Of a stretch of 64,000 nucleotides of DNA, positions 1 through 12,572 are shown piece after piece. The notes below the pieces were generated by a model. It saw only the letters and a list, made by a program, of their open reading frames with translations. It did not search any database and was not told the origin of the DNA. Numbering within the stretch: position 1 is the stretch's first letter; every line of letters begins with the position of its first letter. A program made the position numbers and the translations under genes. The stretch comes from Sphaeroforma sirkka (Eukaryota; Opisthokonta; Ichthyosporea; Ichthyophonida): assembly GCA_001586965.3 (NCBI GenBank), contig LUCW03002289.1:1-64000 (forward strand), given 5' to 3'.

Positions 1-370
1 TGCTTTTATATACAGAATAGCACGTATTTGTGTGTGTATGTGTGTGTTTTTATATTAAAATTACCAGGTGTTATATTCACCTTTACGGGGAATATCTCAG
101 ATTTATTAACAAATACGCGGTAGTGGCACGATGAAACCATCGAAAGTACAAACGTACCTTCCAAGCCCTATCCCAGCATAAGTTCATTTTTTTCGTGAGA
201 CTACTGGGTTGATTTTTCCACTCAGTAGAGTTTTTCCGCCGAGTACGTCGATGACCTCCGTATCATCGTCCATCTCTCGCATTTCCATGCCCCTCCGCCG
301 CCTCCGAATATGCTCCTGCTGTTCGCATTGAACATGCTAGTGTTGTTGGTGTGGGTGGCTGTGTGATTCA
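1..370. other. Non-coding start of window
   Basis: I see no supportable gene here. On the minus strand this is downstream of the stop codon of the 371-541 exon, so it probably holds that gene's 3' untranslated region. A short GT-rich run lies near position 30-48. Confidence 0.4.
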
Positions 371-541
371 TCAATCGTAGCCCGTACTATCATCACTATC
401 TAGACTGTTTACTGGTGATAGCAAACTGTGGAAGTCATCAAAGGATGGCTCACTATTGCTCAACCTGATATAAGTATGGTCTCGGGGGCTGTCTAGGCTG
501 GTTCTCCTGATACGAGAGCGCCCTCTCCGGGAGAATACCAT
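371..541 (-). CDS. C-terminal exon of an unidentified minus-strand protein
   Basis: The minus strand is open for 56 codons and ends in TGA at 371-373. It reads as a basic segment (SRRGRSRIRR) followed by a Ser/Asp-rich acidic tail ending DSDDSTGYD. Codon use and composition differ sharply from the AT-rich surroundings, which favours real coding sequence. The frame stays open a little upstream (AWWINV before the internal Met), so the Met is probably not the start and the exon may begin just upstream near 555. I do not recognise the family. A hydrophobic end followed by a basic stretch and a charged tail would fit the cytoplasmic tail of a membrane protein, but that is a guess. Earlier exons were not found, and the 7.46-9.36 kb exons on the same strand could belong to the same gene. 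Confidence 0.5.
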   Translation of the reverse strand: MVFSRRGRSRIRRTSLDSPRDHTYIRLSNSEPSFDDFHSLLSPVNSLDSDDSTGYD

Positions 542-593
542 TACGTTTATCCACCACGCCTCAGAATGACGCGAATGTTCAGCTCATGTAGTG

Positions 594-634
594 ACTATAT
601 GTGTGTGTGTGTGTATACGTGTGTGTGTGTGTGT
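594..634. repeat. (GT)n microsatellite
   Basis: Two runs of GT dinucleotides are separated by a short TATAC interruption. This is a simple repeat without other signal. Confidence 0.9.
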
Positions 635-641
635 TGTCAGT

Positions 642-1560
642 AATAGGAATACATATGAATTGTATCTATCCTTTTATCGGAACATCGTTGTTTGCCATAT
701 GCACAAGGGAGAAAGGTGAATGGCGATCAGATATCATATAAACATAAATAAATATGTACTGTACACATACTGTAAATGTATATATCTGAAGCGTTTTTTT
801 TATATAAAAAAAACAAAAACAGAAATCCGATACATTTATTTACACATAAATACATAGTGTACTGGGACATAAATCATAGCCTACTGAAATAGACCCATAT
901 TTTTTAAAATATAAGTACATATCTATTGTCTTGTAGTAAAAAATGTTTTATTACTCGTCATCAGAATATAAAGCTCAAACGACATCAACAACAGCTGCTG
1001 CTGGGGGGGTGGCTGCTGGGGGGGTATAGAGAATAATACTATTTTTAATATTCACACACCCTGACTGACTGACACCAGTATATAAACGGTAACAGTTCGT
1101 TTCGCAGTTTTTAACCCCGTTTTTTAAAGCCACCCGTTTTGCGTTAAAGTTAAACGTTTAATCCGCCGGGATTTCAACTGGGGTGAAAATTTTGAGTGAG
1201 CAGTGAGCATAGCCCTCTAAATAGTGTGTTTTTTTTTAAACAAAACAAAAGAACCCATTTTTAAATACACGCGTTTACGTTCCGACACACATTTCTTTTT
1301 TAAAAGAGGAGAAGCAAATATCATCTCATGCGAATAGTAAATAAATACCTTCCACATCTACGGATTGCGCAATATCCTCCATTCCAGGCTTATAAAGTTT
1401 GTCAAGTTCATTGGCGTCATGTCTAGGTTATCAAGGGCGCCCATAGGGTTTAAGCAGTTTATCCTGTCGATCACTGTTCGCACACAATATCGTACCTTTA
1501 TGCGCGAGCTTTTGACGATTAAGGGATCTAAATCGACGTGAAGAAATAAGACTATGGGTG
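642..1560. other. AT-rich spacer, nothing supported
   Basis: No open frame of convincing composition is present. A short tandem G-run element (ctgctgggggggtgg, repeated once) lies at about 995-1026. The rest is AT-rich with homopolymer stretches. Confidence 0.4.
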
Positions 1561-1584
1561 AGAGGTGAGTACAGAACGAAACAG

Positions 1585-2600
1585 AAAACTCTCAGACGAG
1601 ATAGTCATCAAGCACCATCTCAAGGCTGGCGAAGAAGGACTACAAGAGCTCAAGGATACTATCAGGCTGACGGGGATGGGATTATAGTGGGTGCGTATGG
1701 GCTATTGGTGTGCTGTAGCTGAAATTAGTATGAAGACAGCAACCGAAAACCCGGTAAAGGCAGTTTGTAGACATTTTATTGTCCATGAGATGCATTTGCA
1801 GTGTTAAACATTCGAGTGTGGGATGTGGTTGAGCTAACAGCCGAGGCAGTTGTCTATGGCAAAACGGCAAAGTGATATCTTGATTATTCCGAATCACTGG
1901 CAATGAGTCGTCGCAATAGCGGGCAATAATGATATGTACCTGGACTTACAACGGAATAGCAATCAAGTGGTATCGATACACATTTCAAGAGAATATGCTG
2001 CTGCTGCTTAACTAAACCGGAGATGTCGTTCCAAGTTTGGTCCGATTAAGACTGATAGGTCTCATTAGATGGCCTTTGAGCTGTCAGACGAGATAGTTTT
2101 CAAGGCGTAGCTAACCTTGTAGAAAGAGATTCCCCAGGTGGAGGATTTCTGATTCATGGGGTGAGATCGCAATCAAATGTTATTTAAGTGGAGACAGAGT
2201 GCCTGCAGGCCGCTGTATCTGAGTTATCGGCTTAGGACGCCAAGGTTAGAGAACAGAGAGAAGTAATACAGGAAGCTGAAGTGCAGAAACAAGTTGTATC
2301 ACGTAGGTTAGCTGAAGCACAGTAAAGGTCTGGGTTACAAAAGTAGGCCATGACAATAAAGGAAGCTGGAACTGAGGACCAACCCGCAGGGGGGAGAAGG
2401 CTACCGCTCAGACGGTCAACGAGAAAGTCTCTCATGATACAAAGCACTGGTAGCTGAGGCAGAAGACGCTGCGAAAGAGAAGAAGAAGAAGCGCCGCTCA
2501 GGAGGCACGGGTATTTTGATAGGAAGAACCCCGGCACCAATTGAAGAGTAAGTCTATGTCTTAAAGGCGAAAGTGCAGTCTGCATGGAAGTAGGACGAGT
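1585..2600 (+). pseudogene. Decayed coiled-coil coding sequence of unknown origin
   Basis: Plus-strand pieces read like degraded protein. One begins LSDEIVIKHHLKAGEEGLQE near 1592, and its opening words recur near 2078. Another near 2245-2320 reads REQREVIQEAEVQKQ followed by SRRLAEAQ, rich in Glu, Gln and Arg as in a coiled coil. Frames are interrupted several times over the stretch, so I call it a relic. It could be an old mobile-element gene or a broken host gene, and nothing identifies the family. Confidence 0.35.
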
Positions 2601-3236
2601 GCACCGTTGGCACGTGAGCCGTGGCGTGAATGTCTTTGATCTGGTCTATTCGTATCTGACAAAACGTCTATGTATTCGGCGAACTAGACCATTGATTACA
2701 AACAAGTCAATTGACACATTACAATTGTTGAGACGTGCGCTTGGATGTTGTGAATGCACTCGAGATTTCTCTCTTGACCACTTCTAAGTAATAACCAAGA
2801 GACCTAAGAACAATAATGATATACCGTAGCATTACACCCGGATTCCTGCAGCCAACAGTGGCCCGACATGCAATCGAGTATACGTATCAATCGAGCAGGT
2901 TGAAACGTGAAGGTTGTTACTGGTTGTTTTTGACCGCACACTAATGTACGAATTCTAAGTTATACTACTTTGTTGGTGACCACAATCTACACAGGGGTGC
3001 GAAACTCTATACGTGTTGCGAAGTGGAATAGGATTTATGTTCGGTGTATACAATGATATCCACACTATGACAACTAGATTACCATTAAAATACCTGTGAC
3101 TGATTTAGTATCTAACAAATCTGAACCCTTCTCTATCCTTGAAGACCATACTTAGATATACATGAGGGTTTCATACGTTATATATATATATATGTGTGTG
3201 TGTGTATATATGTATATTTTTATGTATATGTATATG

Positions 3237-3297
<61 letters not shown>

Positions 3298-4320
3298 ATA
3301 AATTGAATGCACTATCTAGTCATAAGGTAAATGAACGATTCTACATAAACATAATTTTGCGAATATTGTAGACGTATAAACCACGGGTAAAAACATATAT
3401 CGATTGAAAATAATTACACGGTACACATTCGCATACAAACATTTTAGAGTACAAACATAGAGCAACAAATTCAAATCTGATACTGAATTTCAACGACTTT
3501 AATTTATCAAATTTGCGAGCATCATAAATTTGAAATGTATATCGTAAACTATATATTGACATATTGACTTCAAGACTTGTAGATGCGTATGTGTAAGAAA
3601 AGTTGCAGATGGGGATAGGTGATGTCATGCGCAGGTAGTATTCTAATACAAATACCCGCATTTATGCAAGATCAAAAAAACGATTCGCGAGCTAAATACA
3701 ATACATCTCGCAGATCATTTGCACGCACCCACGTGAGAATCGCTTGGTGCATATATTCCGGGCAAACATGAAAGAGGGTAGCAATCTATTACCTAAATTT
3801 AACCGGACTGCATAGAACAAAACTGCATCACATCCATTCTATCATCAATATTGGAAGTATATCTGCTTAAATGCTTGCTTTTTGTTGTTGGTATTTAATC
3901 ATTCATTTATAAGATACTTGTAGAAATCTATTTAAAGTGTCCATGAAATAACAGCTCACCTTGACTTGAAAGCATGAAACGTTGTATTGGATATCAATTA
4001 GTGAGCTTATGCTGATCAGATTTTATAGTTTCTTTATTTTATGCCATTGGAACCTGACGCTTTGAGAACACAGGCCAAACACTCAAACCTTAATGGTTCA
4101 CTGATGCAAGCGTATGTAAAGAATGGACTGGGGAGTTTGGCAGATCATGCTACAATATGCGTTTTAAATTTTATGACGACTTATACTCTAGTGCGCGATT
4201 TGATACAGCAGGATGTTATGTGTTTTAATTATTTTGACGGTTTGTACCGCAGTACGCATACTGAAGAGACAGGCGGTAGATATTCTTTAATTATACATTT
4301 GGGCTTTTAATGAGACACTG
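2600..4320. other. AT-rich spacer
   Basis: No gene is supported. The open frames here are AT-driven and lack protein-like composition, apart from a weak plus-strand frame at 4041-4310 that I could not tie to anything. A microsatellite lies at 3179-3300. Confidence 0.4.
3179..3300. repeat. (TA)n/(GT)n microsatellite
   Basis: The tract is TA dinucleotides with a GT block and TATG variants, about 120 bp long. Confidence 0.9.
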
Positions 4321-4321
4321 T

Positions 4322-4582
4322 TCACCGACCCAAATCGGACTCCGATGCGCCTTGGTGATTGATGACTTGCAAAGTCGTAGCAGCGTCAACATCACAGACT
4401 TCGGATCTGTTACCAGTCTCGGTATCTGGACGATTGGATTTACAATAGCCCCAGCTCCCACGAACATTCGCCACGACTGGGGCCAAGTAGTCGGTTTGAC
4501 TTATGTTCGATCTTATACTCTCGCGTGCAGGCTTTGTAGCATACTGTTCAATTTCAGATATTGCATGATAATTCTCATCCAT
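4322..4582 (-). CDS. Possible coding exon, 86 codons, unknown
   Basis: The minus strand is open for 86 codons with a balanced, protein-like composition (a segment reads YLAPVVANVRGSWGYCKSN), in contrast to the AT-rich flanks. An ATG stands directly after an in-frame stop, so it could be a short intronless gene. An internal AG after GAAATTGAAC could instead be a splice acceptor, making this a last exon. No domain is recognised. It may belong to the same minus-strand gene as the exons at 371-541 or 7463-9362, but no splicing link was established. Confidence 0.3.
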   Translation of the reverse strand: MDENYHAISEIEQYATKPARESIRSNISQTDYLAPVVANVRGSWGYCKSNRPDTETGNRSEVCDVDAATTLQVINHQGASESDLGR

Positions 4583-4639
4583 TCAATTGTACCAATGATA
4601 CCCCAAGCACCTTCTAGAACTGTAATGTAGAAATGAGTA

Positions 4640-5375
4640 TAGTATGAATAATTAATGCGTGACAGAAAGAGTCAAAATCGAATTACGTATTTCAATTCAT
4701 GGGTTTCGCTACTGCGAATGATGTACCATTCTACATCAATCCCAGACTAGCAATAAGATAACAAGTGTGCAAGGTCACATTGCCACGGTGTTAAAACAAT
4801 AAAAAACAGTCGGTAAGAACATATATTTATGTAGATCCTTAATCGAATATCAGTTGCTTGAAACATCAAAAATAAAACGAACATGCGTATGCCAGACCTA
4901 TCGAAATTTAGGGCACCGCAATTTACAACTATTATTTTCCTTAGATGATGGTGTGCTCACAGCACCTATAGTAACGAACAGAAACTACTGAAAGGGCAAT
5001 GCGAATATATGTATTACACTATCCAGACAGCACAAATGTCAGAAAATTAACGCAACCATGTATGCATATGCAAATATTATAAAACACGTCCGCCTATACA
5101 CATTCGATCCGCCTGTATTTTTTTGCTCTTCATTGTGCCAATTCATCTAAGCATGTATGTACAGAAAATATGTATCAACACAAATAGGCATGTGCGTGAA
5201 CACTACACATGTATTGTATTTAGAACGGTATGTAATGCCTGTGTGTAGATCCACGAAAACGTGGAGACCGTTGTGTATATATTATGTATAATATAAATCT
5301 GCAGAGACAAACCGAGCGCAAAAACAGTCTGATATCTATGGAACACTCACACTGACACTTCAACGACTGCAACCA
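4640..5375. other. AT-rich spacer
   Basis: I see no gene, repeat array or RNA signature here. Confidence 0.4.
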
Positions 5376-5379
5376 GGTC

Positions 5380-5870
5380 TGAAGCATATATGTAATGCAT
5401 GCATGCATGCATTCATGTATGTATCGTTGCATGTAATGTATGTGTTATGTACATTATATATGTACTATGTGTTTATGCACGTATATATGTAATGTATGTA
5501 ATGTAGTGTATTTATGTATGTATGCGTTAAGCATGCATGTGTGCATGTATGCAATGCATACGCATGCATGTGTATGTGTGTCCGTATGTATATATTTAGG
5601 GAGTGTCTATGTGGTACGTACGTGCGTAATGGCCATGTATGTGTAATGCGTGTGTATCCGTTCTTTGTTATCATACACGATGTACGCGTTTTATGCATCA
5701 TGTATGTGTTATACATGCATGTATGTATGCCGTAATGCATGCGTATGTATGCATCGTGTATGCATGTATGACCAATATGCATGTATATATGCACATGTAT
5801 GCATGTGTATGCATGTATGCATGCAATGCATGTATGCATGTATAAATTATATATTTATGTATGTATTGTG
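5380..5870. repeat. Degenerate ATGT/ATGC tetranucleotide tract
   Basis: About 490 bp consist of variants of ATGT and ATGC words with TGTG insertions. All frames stay open because the repeat lacks stop words, producing spurious Cys/Met/Tyr/His-rich open frames on both strands. These are not genes. Confidence 0.9.
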
Positions 5871-5899
5871 TATTGATGTGTTTATCTATCTAATGTATG

Positions 5900-7440
5900 G
5901 ACTATACCGACGGTACTGCCTCACAATCTTGCCCTATTGCGCACTCATTGTGCACTTGACCTACAGCTACGTTGGTCTAAACCCTAACTACATCATCGCG
6001 TCATGTACATTGAATTAAACAATATCGAAGGTACAAATGTGATTATGCGATTTCAAGTTTATTTATTTTTGTGCTCGCACAAGCACGAGCTTGTAAACCG
6101 GTTGCCAGTGTCTCAGTCTGAATGCTAGGAGACCTTGCTCTAACTATTGTCCGTCTCTCATCCGAGAAGGTGTCAATCGATTCGTACGTATGTGTATGTC
6201 CATGGGTGCGAGCCCATGCAGTTATTCCAGTTGAAACTATGCCAGAAAAATGTTGCCAAGAATGTAGACAATCGCTTGTTAGCAACCCTCTCACCTTTTA
6301 GAGCATCTCTAGCGCACCTCAGTCTTTTGCATTCATAGGTACAACTCATAGTACGGCATTTAATCATATGTCATTGACAAAAAAGGTTTCGACTACCAAA
6401 CGGGCAGGAAGACGTTGACAAATTTAGTCCTTGCCGTCGATGCGTAGCTCTGCATGGATGTGATTCGTGATGGATTCTTATGTATACTAGGTTGTGGATC
6501 TGTCTTTTGGCCGTAGCTTGGTTTGAACTACGTTGTGATCGCCAAGTCTTGCTCATTGAGGAGCACGGCTTTCCCTGAAAAGAATCCTGTCTCGAATCTT
6601 CAAATGTCATAGCACAATCGGCAACTAACATCCAAAATTTGTCGATTGTGTTTAAGCCTACGAGCCAACTTTTTTAAATTTGCATGGTTTGCAAAATCAA
6701 AAAATGCTGCAGTATCACTTCGATGATTTCGTTTGTGATTTCGTTTGGGTTCTTTTGCTAAATATTTGCCGCCATACAAGATTCTCTGAGGAGTATACCT
6801 ATCCTCCACGCGAACAGCAGTAGCGTTAGCCAGTTATGGATGGGCCATGATCTGCGAATTCATAATACTGCCTGATAGTTCATGATGTCATGGTTGCGGA
6901 CTAGAGGTCTTGTGAGCGTTAACTGTACACCCATGGTAACACAATACACCTTGCAGTGCCTCTGACACTATACTGAACGTAGCTGAATATACATCGTAGC
7001 AGAATATATATACTGCTGATTGTTGTACTGTTTTAAACAGGGTCGAGAACTCCGAAGAGCGTTTTCGTAGAGGATTCAGCTGCGTGCAGGACCAACGAAG
7101 ATCACGCTTAGCTGTTGCAATGCAGACGACTGAAAGTAGAAGCAGTCTGGCACCATGCATCGTGTACCGTGTGCCCTAGGACCCTTCCGCAATCTACCAT
7201 TAGGCTAAGCTAGGTCAGCTCTCATCCTGATGGACGGATCGAACATAGGAATGGCGTCCCGAATTGCTAGTTTGCTGCTCAGCCTTAAAGAGTATCGAGA
7301 AATTGTACCGACTTCGAGTTTCGAGATCTGATTGTCTCTTAATTTCGGGTATTGACTTCTGAGTCAAACTAATTTGGCAGGCATGCTGATCCTACTGAGG
7401 AATACGAGAAACAATTGACGCTGTGCTTGCTGGAGTCGAC
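5900..7440. other. Spacer with doubtful minus-strand fragments
   Basis: Minus-strand frames at 6371-6631 and 6600-6809 have somewhat protein-like composition (basic, with words such as KEPKRNHKRN), but are not linked by splice sites to anything and match no family I know. They may be relic coding sequence. Nothing else is supported. Confidence 0.3.
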
Positions 7441-7462
7441 TGCCTGATTAATCCGAACTCAC

Positions 7463-9362
7463 CTCATTCGGTGTGGATTCCTCCGCGACGGGTATAAGCG
7501 ACCACTCGAATGGTTCAAGTCGGTCCTCAACGGGCAGCAATGCATTTATCTGCGATAAGTAGTAGAACAATGAGTCATAAATGCGGAAGGCACTCTTTTG
7601 AAACCACCACATTCCTATCAGTTTTTTTCCAGCACACACCCCTCTAGGATATTGCTTGTAGGAGTTTGACACGTTTGTGATCAATATGTATATATGCTTG
7701 GGTTCAAATCAAACGGACATGTGCGCTAGTCGCCGAGTTCTAGCCCAGCCACAGTGGAATATATACGTCAGAGTTGCCGAGATACACATGAAAATCACTC
7801 GTTACCTACTATAAATATAGTATAATAACCTTGACCTGAGTGTTTTGAAACCTGTCGCAGAGGACAAATAATCCGGTTTCGGCAATTAGCTCATTCCTAT
7901 CACCACAATACAAAACTTTTCATTCAGTTTAGGACTACTATTAGTACTTACAAGGCATAAATGGTACATAAACAACTACGGATGTATCCTCAGTACACAA
8001 GATTACCTGCCCAACGGTGATGCGGAAGGCAGATACCCTGGTCATACCGTGGTCATGCATTCGTTTACACGGGAGACATAAGTGTATGCGCATGAAACTC
8101 TAATCACAAAATATCGATTACAGTACTATGCAAGGAAGGATTGAACGCAATGCGTTCAGTTTTACAGTGATGCGAAGTGTAAACGCGCACTGGGACCAGC
8201 ATCTTGCCTACTATAAACCAAAATTTCACACATAACACGAATATCCACATGCCTACAGGTATACATATCACATATACATACTGCTCCACCCGTTCAAAAA
8301 AAAAAAGTACTGTGTACGAAGCTGATGCAAAGTGCGGATGCGATCATTGTGGCCAGCAGTTTTGCTCACCGACTGTAATTCATCACTTTTGATAAATAGC
8401 ACAACTACAAATACATATGGATTCTTATTCGTAAAACCCTATACCACCTGTTCACTAATTTGACACACCTTGTTGAGCCCAGCGCTGATGCAAAGAGCAG
8501 ACGCGCGCACCGTGGCCAGCAGCTTGCCCACCGATTGTATCTCCTGGGTGTGCGATCGATTCTGATCAAGAAGGCGGAGTGTGACACCGTACAGATCAAG
8601 TGACTTGTGAGCTTTTATGTCCACCAAGCGCATTGCTCCTGTGAGTACCTGGATATGACAAAGCAAAGAGGTTTGATATGCACAGTCATCAATTATTCGA
8701 CAATCCTGTGTACAGATACATCTGTGCGTGCAGTTATGCACTTCAGGTTTCAAAGATACATCCGAGCAGTTAAATATGTCCAGCATATTTACTTGGGTAA
8801 TCTTAGTAAAAGTATAGTAAAATTTAGCCTAGATCTCGCCCAACGCACGGATAACATCACGCTCGTGCACTCGTACATCGGCCAGTGTACGAATCTGTAC
8901 ACCTTCACACATACGTAGGTACTCCTGATGAAGATGTATGTACGTACAAACATGCTGATACACAAGCATATATCACTATTGTAGCCGCACACAACTATGA
9001 ACTTGCTGATGCAGATGCAGGTGCCCCAAAAACTGAACACTGATTTGGCTATCTGTATGTATCTGTTCGTTTGTACTGCCACAATACGTACACATAAAAG
9101 CGATATGCAGCACAGAAAATCGCACACCGTACTCTGTGAATATAATATTTATACCCGAGGTGAAATATGCCGATAAGAAACGGCAAGCATAAATACCACG
9201 GGACCAGATTCAATATAGTGTTGCAGCAAGATAAGATGCAGTAAAGGAACAAATTCTTGGGGCTCTGTAAAGGCTGGTACATTTTGTGAGCATCCTACCG
9301 ATTGTGTCTTAGCAATGCTCCTGGTCTCGGCTAATCGCTCTGCGTCGAGTCTTGCGAGGATT
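7463..9362 (-). CDS. Spliced gene of unknown identity, three exons seen
   Basis: Three minus-strand exons join in phase. The first (9299-9362) is bounded by a pyrimidine-rich CGCAG acceptor and a GTAGGA donor and reads ILARLDAERLAETRSIAKTQ. The second (8469-8648, 60 codons) carries DIKAHKSLDLYG and ends SAGLNK before GTGTGT. The third (about 7463-7655) carries GKKLIGMWWFQKSAFRIYD and FEWSLIPVAEE before GTGAGT. The first two are mostly helical and charged. The third is rich in aromatic residues and looks like the core of a folded domain. Start and end are not located. The exons at 4322-4582 and 371-541, and a candidate at 10243-10378, lie on the same strand and may belong. I do not recognise the family. 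The intron after the second exon holds decaying copies of that exon's 3' edge. Confidence 0.55.
8016..8390 (-). repeat. Three decaying copies of the 8469-8648 exon edge
   Basis: Sequence resembling the exon segment that starts GCTGATGCAAAG at 8484 (plus-strand reading) recurs at about 8321, 8167 and 8016. Spacings are about 163, 154 and 150 bp. The nearest copy keeps GGCCAGCAG and the following words, and similarity falls with distance. All lie in the intron downstream of the exon's donor on the minus strand. Confidence 0.75.
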
Positions 9363-9364
9363 CT

Positions 9365-10240
9365 GCGAAAAGAGGCAAAAGCAGAAAACAGTATGTAGGT
9401 GGGCAACGGTATTGATCAGAAACTCCTGCAGGAGCACGAGATGAATGATGAGTTGAGGGATATAAGTCAGCAATGAACTATGCATGAGAACTAAATTTGC
9501 GTAGACTTATAATCTCAAGATTAGTTAGCGATTCACTTGACCTATCATTTCATTGGATCAAGTTGTCCAGCTAATCGGTACACCCACTTTTGCTACTCAG
9601 GAGCCTACGGCAACTGGTTGTGACCAGTTTGACAAACCTACAAGCTCGACATCAACTTTGACTTGAATGCACCTAATTTCGCAGGAAATGAGGTGTTTAC
9701 TGCCTATACAGCCGTAATGAGACTGTAATGGTCTTGGAAGAAACGTTATTTGGAACTTTTATCCAAGTGCGTGACAGTATTTACATATACGAATGCATAT
9801 GTGGCTGCAAATATGGCGCAGAGTTGATGCGTACTCATTTGAGCCCTGTAATCAACTACATAAGTAGTCGGACCCACATTCGCTCTCCCAATGTTTATAA
9901 ATATACCGCACGATTTCTATTTTAACCTTACTATTTTAACCTTGTTTCTGCTACAAACCATATGTAGATGCGGTTTTGAGCGTTTTTTGAAGTATTTTGG
10001 GTGCATAATTTATCGGAAAGCTGTGTTCATAACTTGGTAGAGCACTGACAAACATACAGAATGTATACCCATATGACATAATCGTACAAAAAAAAAAGCA
10101 CCCTTGTACAGTATATAAACACGAGAAAGAACATGTATATAAGTATAGGTCTCCTAAGATCATGCACACCGATAAAACGCCGCAGGGGATAGCTGCTTCA
10201 GTCCACAGCCTTCGTGTACTGGCCAAGAGAAGGATTTCCT
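9365..10240. other. Intron or spacer, nothing firm
   Basis: No convincing exon is seen. This is probably intron or upstream sequence of the minus-strand gene that includes 9299-9362. Confidence 0.35.
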
Positions 10241-10242
10241 AC

Positions 10243-10378
10243 TGGCTGTCCTGATTTCTTACTGCGAGGTGTGCTTGCCGGGGACACCTTCATTGTTGGT
10301 GGTAGATCACGTAAATTTGCACCGCTGCGTCACCATAGTAACCATCGTCACGTTGGGCTACTTCAATCACACCATCAT
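10243..10378 (-). CDS. Possible minus-strand exon(s), two overlapping readings
   Basis: Two readings of this stretch look protein-like on the minus strand. One follows a possible CAG acceptor at 10378 and reads DDGVIEVAQRDDGYYGDAA. The other starts at a Met with a good context at 10293, reads MKVSPASTPRSKKSGQP and reaches a GTAGGA donor at 10242, the same donor word as the exon at 9299. They are in different frames, so at most one can be translated as one exon unless a small shift has occurred. The plus strand here is also open and ends at GTAAGT near 10440. The second reading could be the N-terminus of the unidentified gene at 7.46-9.36 kb, but the phases do not join directly. Confidence 0.25.
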
Positions 10379-10487
10379 CTGTTATGTGTACGAGAAGCTT
10401 ATCATGAAAACAGGGTGTATATCAAACAAAACGTTCTTTTGGTAAGTTCAAACCAAAAATAAACATTGTCGATAGATACACGTACCA

Positions 10488-10570
10488 TATATATATGTAT
10501 GTATGTATATATATATATATATATATATATAATATGTGTGTGTGTGTGATGTGTGTGTGTGTGTGTGTGT

Positions 10571-10613
<43 letters not shown>

Positions 10614-10660
10614 GCATTATATACATGTATATATATGTATATATAAATATATATATCAAA
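10488..10660. repeat. (TA)n/(GT)n compound microsatellite
   Basis: Blocks of TA, GT and TATG alternate for about 170 bp. Confidence 0.9.
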
Positions 10661-10779
10661 TAACATATGTATGTATATGTTTGCGTATATTTACAATATA
10701 TATTATGTGTGTTAGATGGTGTTGCATGGTGATGTTGCGCGCAGGCATATGCATATGCACGCACACATATGCCAATAAT

Positions 10780-11729
10780 GCATGTATGTAATAATAATAA
10801 TATAATAATATATAATATATAATAATGTTAATATGTATATGTGTATGTATATGTATGTAATACCATATTGGCAATAATAATAATAACACGCACTTTGAGC
10901 ACGCATGCGTACGTGTACATTATACATAATAATATTATGTAACGTAATGATAATAATAACAATGGCGTAATAATAATATATATGTATCATATATGTATGT
11001 ATTAATAACAATGCAATAATACAATAATGCATAATAATAATATACCAAGGTTTACGCCAGCCATAATAATAACCTTTAATAATAATAATAATAATATGTA
11101 TGTAATAATAATAATAATAATAACATGTGCATCTTGTTACATTTGTGACGTTTGTAATTATTATTATATATATATAAGCCAATAATAATATCCAATAATA
11201 ACATGCAATAATATATATGTTAATATTATAATCCATATGGATAATATGTAGCAATAGCCATTATATATATAACAACAATAATATGCCATATAACATAATA
11301 TATGTATGTAACAACTCAACCAATGTAATAATAATAATAATATTAATATAATAACAACCAATAATGCTCGCACAATGTATGCTTGATACGCTCAATAATA
11401 GCCAGCAAGCCAATAATCATATACATAACAATCAATGACAGTAATGTATTAATATGTATACATATGTAATATGTCATCAATAATGATCATATAACATAAT
11501 GTAATAATATATATACTATTAATATTCCATATGACAATGATGATATGTATGTGAATACCAATATTGATGATATGATGTATTGATGATGATGTGATTGTCC
11601 TGTGCGTGATTGTTATTGGTGTTATTGTTGATGTGTGTGTGTGTTGATGATGTGTGTGTATTGTGTTGTGTGTGATGATGACGTTTTGTGTTGTGTATGT
11701 ATATATATATATATATAGCATATATATAT

Positions 11730-11764
<35 letters not shown>

Positions 11765-12262
11765 GCTTATATATATATATATGTATCAATATCAATAATA
11801 TTAATAAATAACTATGTGTATGTATGCCATGTATGTATGTATGTATGTAACAGTATTATTGTTGTATGGCAGGTATTTTGACGTGTTAATGTTTGCATGT
11901 ATGTATGTATGTATATAACATATATATATTAATATTAATATTGATGATGATGATGATGATGTGGTATTGTTATTGTTGATTGTATTGTGTATGTACGTGG
12001 CGTACGTGTATTTGCTTGTGGAAATATATCTGTTTAAATATATGTATAATGCACACATGTATATATGTATATAATAATAACTAATATATGTATAGCAATG
12101 TATATGTATATATATATTATACATATATACAACAACAATATGGATATATATATATTATATAATATTAATATCAATATATAATAATAATAATAATATGATG
12201 ATGTGATGATGATGATGATGGTGATGATGCATGTGTGGCCAATATGTATATGTATAATATAT

Positions 12263-12300
<38 letters not shown>

Positions 12301-12508
12301 CACATATCTATCTAGCAATGTAATATATATATATATATACGTTTATATATATATATATATATGTATATAATATATATATATATATATCAATGTGTGATGA
12401 TGATGATGATGATAGTGTTGATGTTGATGATTGTTGATGATTGTTGTTGGTGTTGTTGATGTTGGTGATGTATGTGTTATGTATGTATGTATATATGTAT
12501 ATATATAT

Positions 12509-12572
<64 letters not shown>

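Noticed and set aside
5220-6018. Cys/Met/His-rich open frames that look like small toxins or metallothioneins
   Set aside because: They come from the ATGT/ATGC tetranucleotide tract. There is no signal peptide or conserved spacing.
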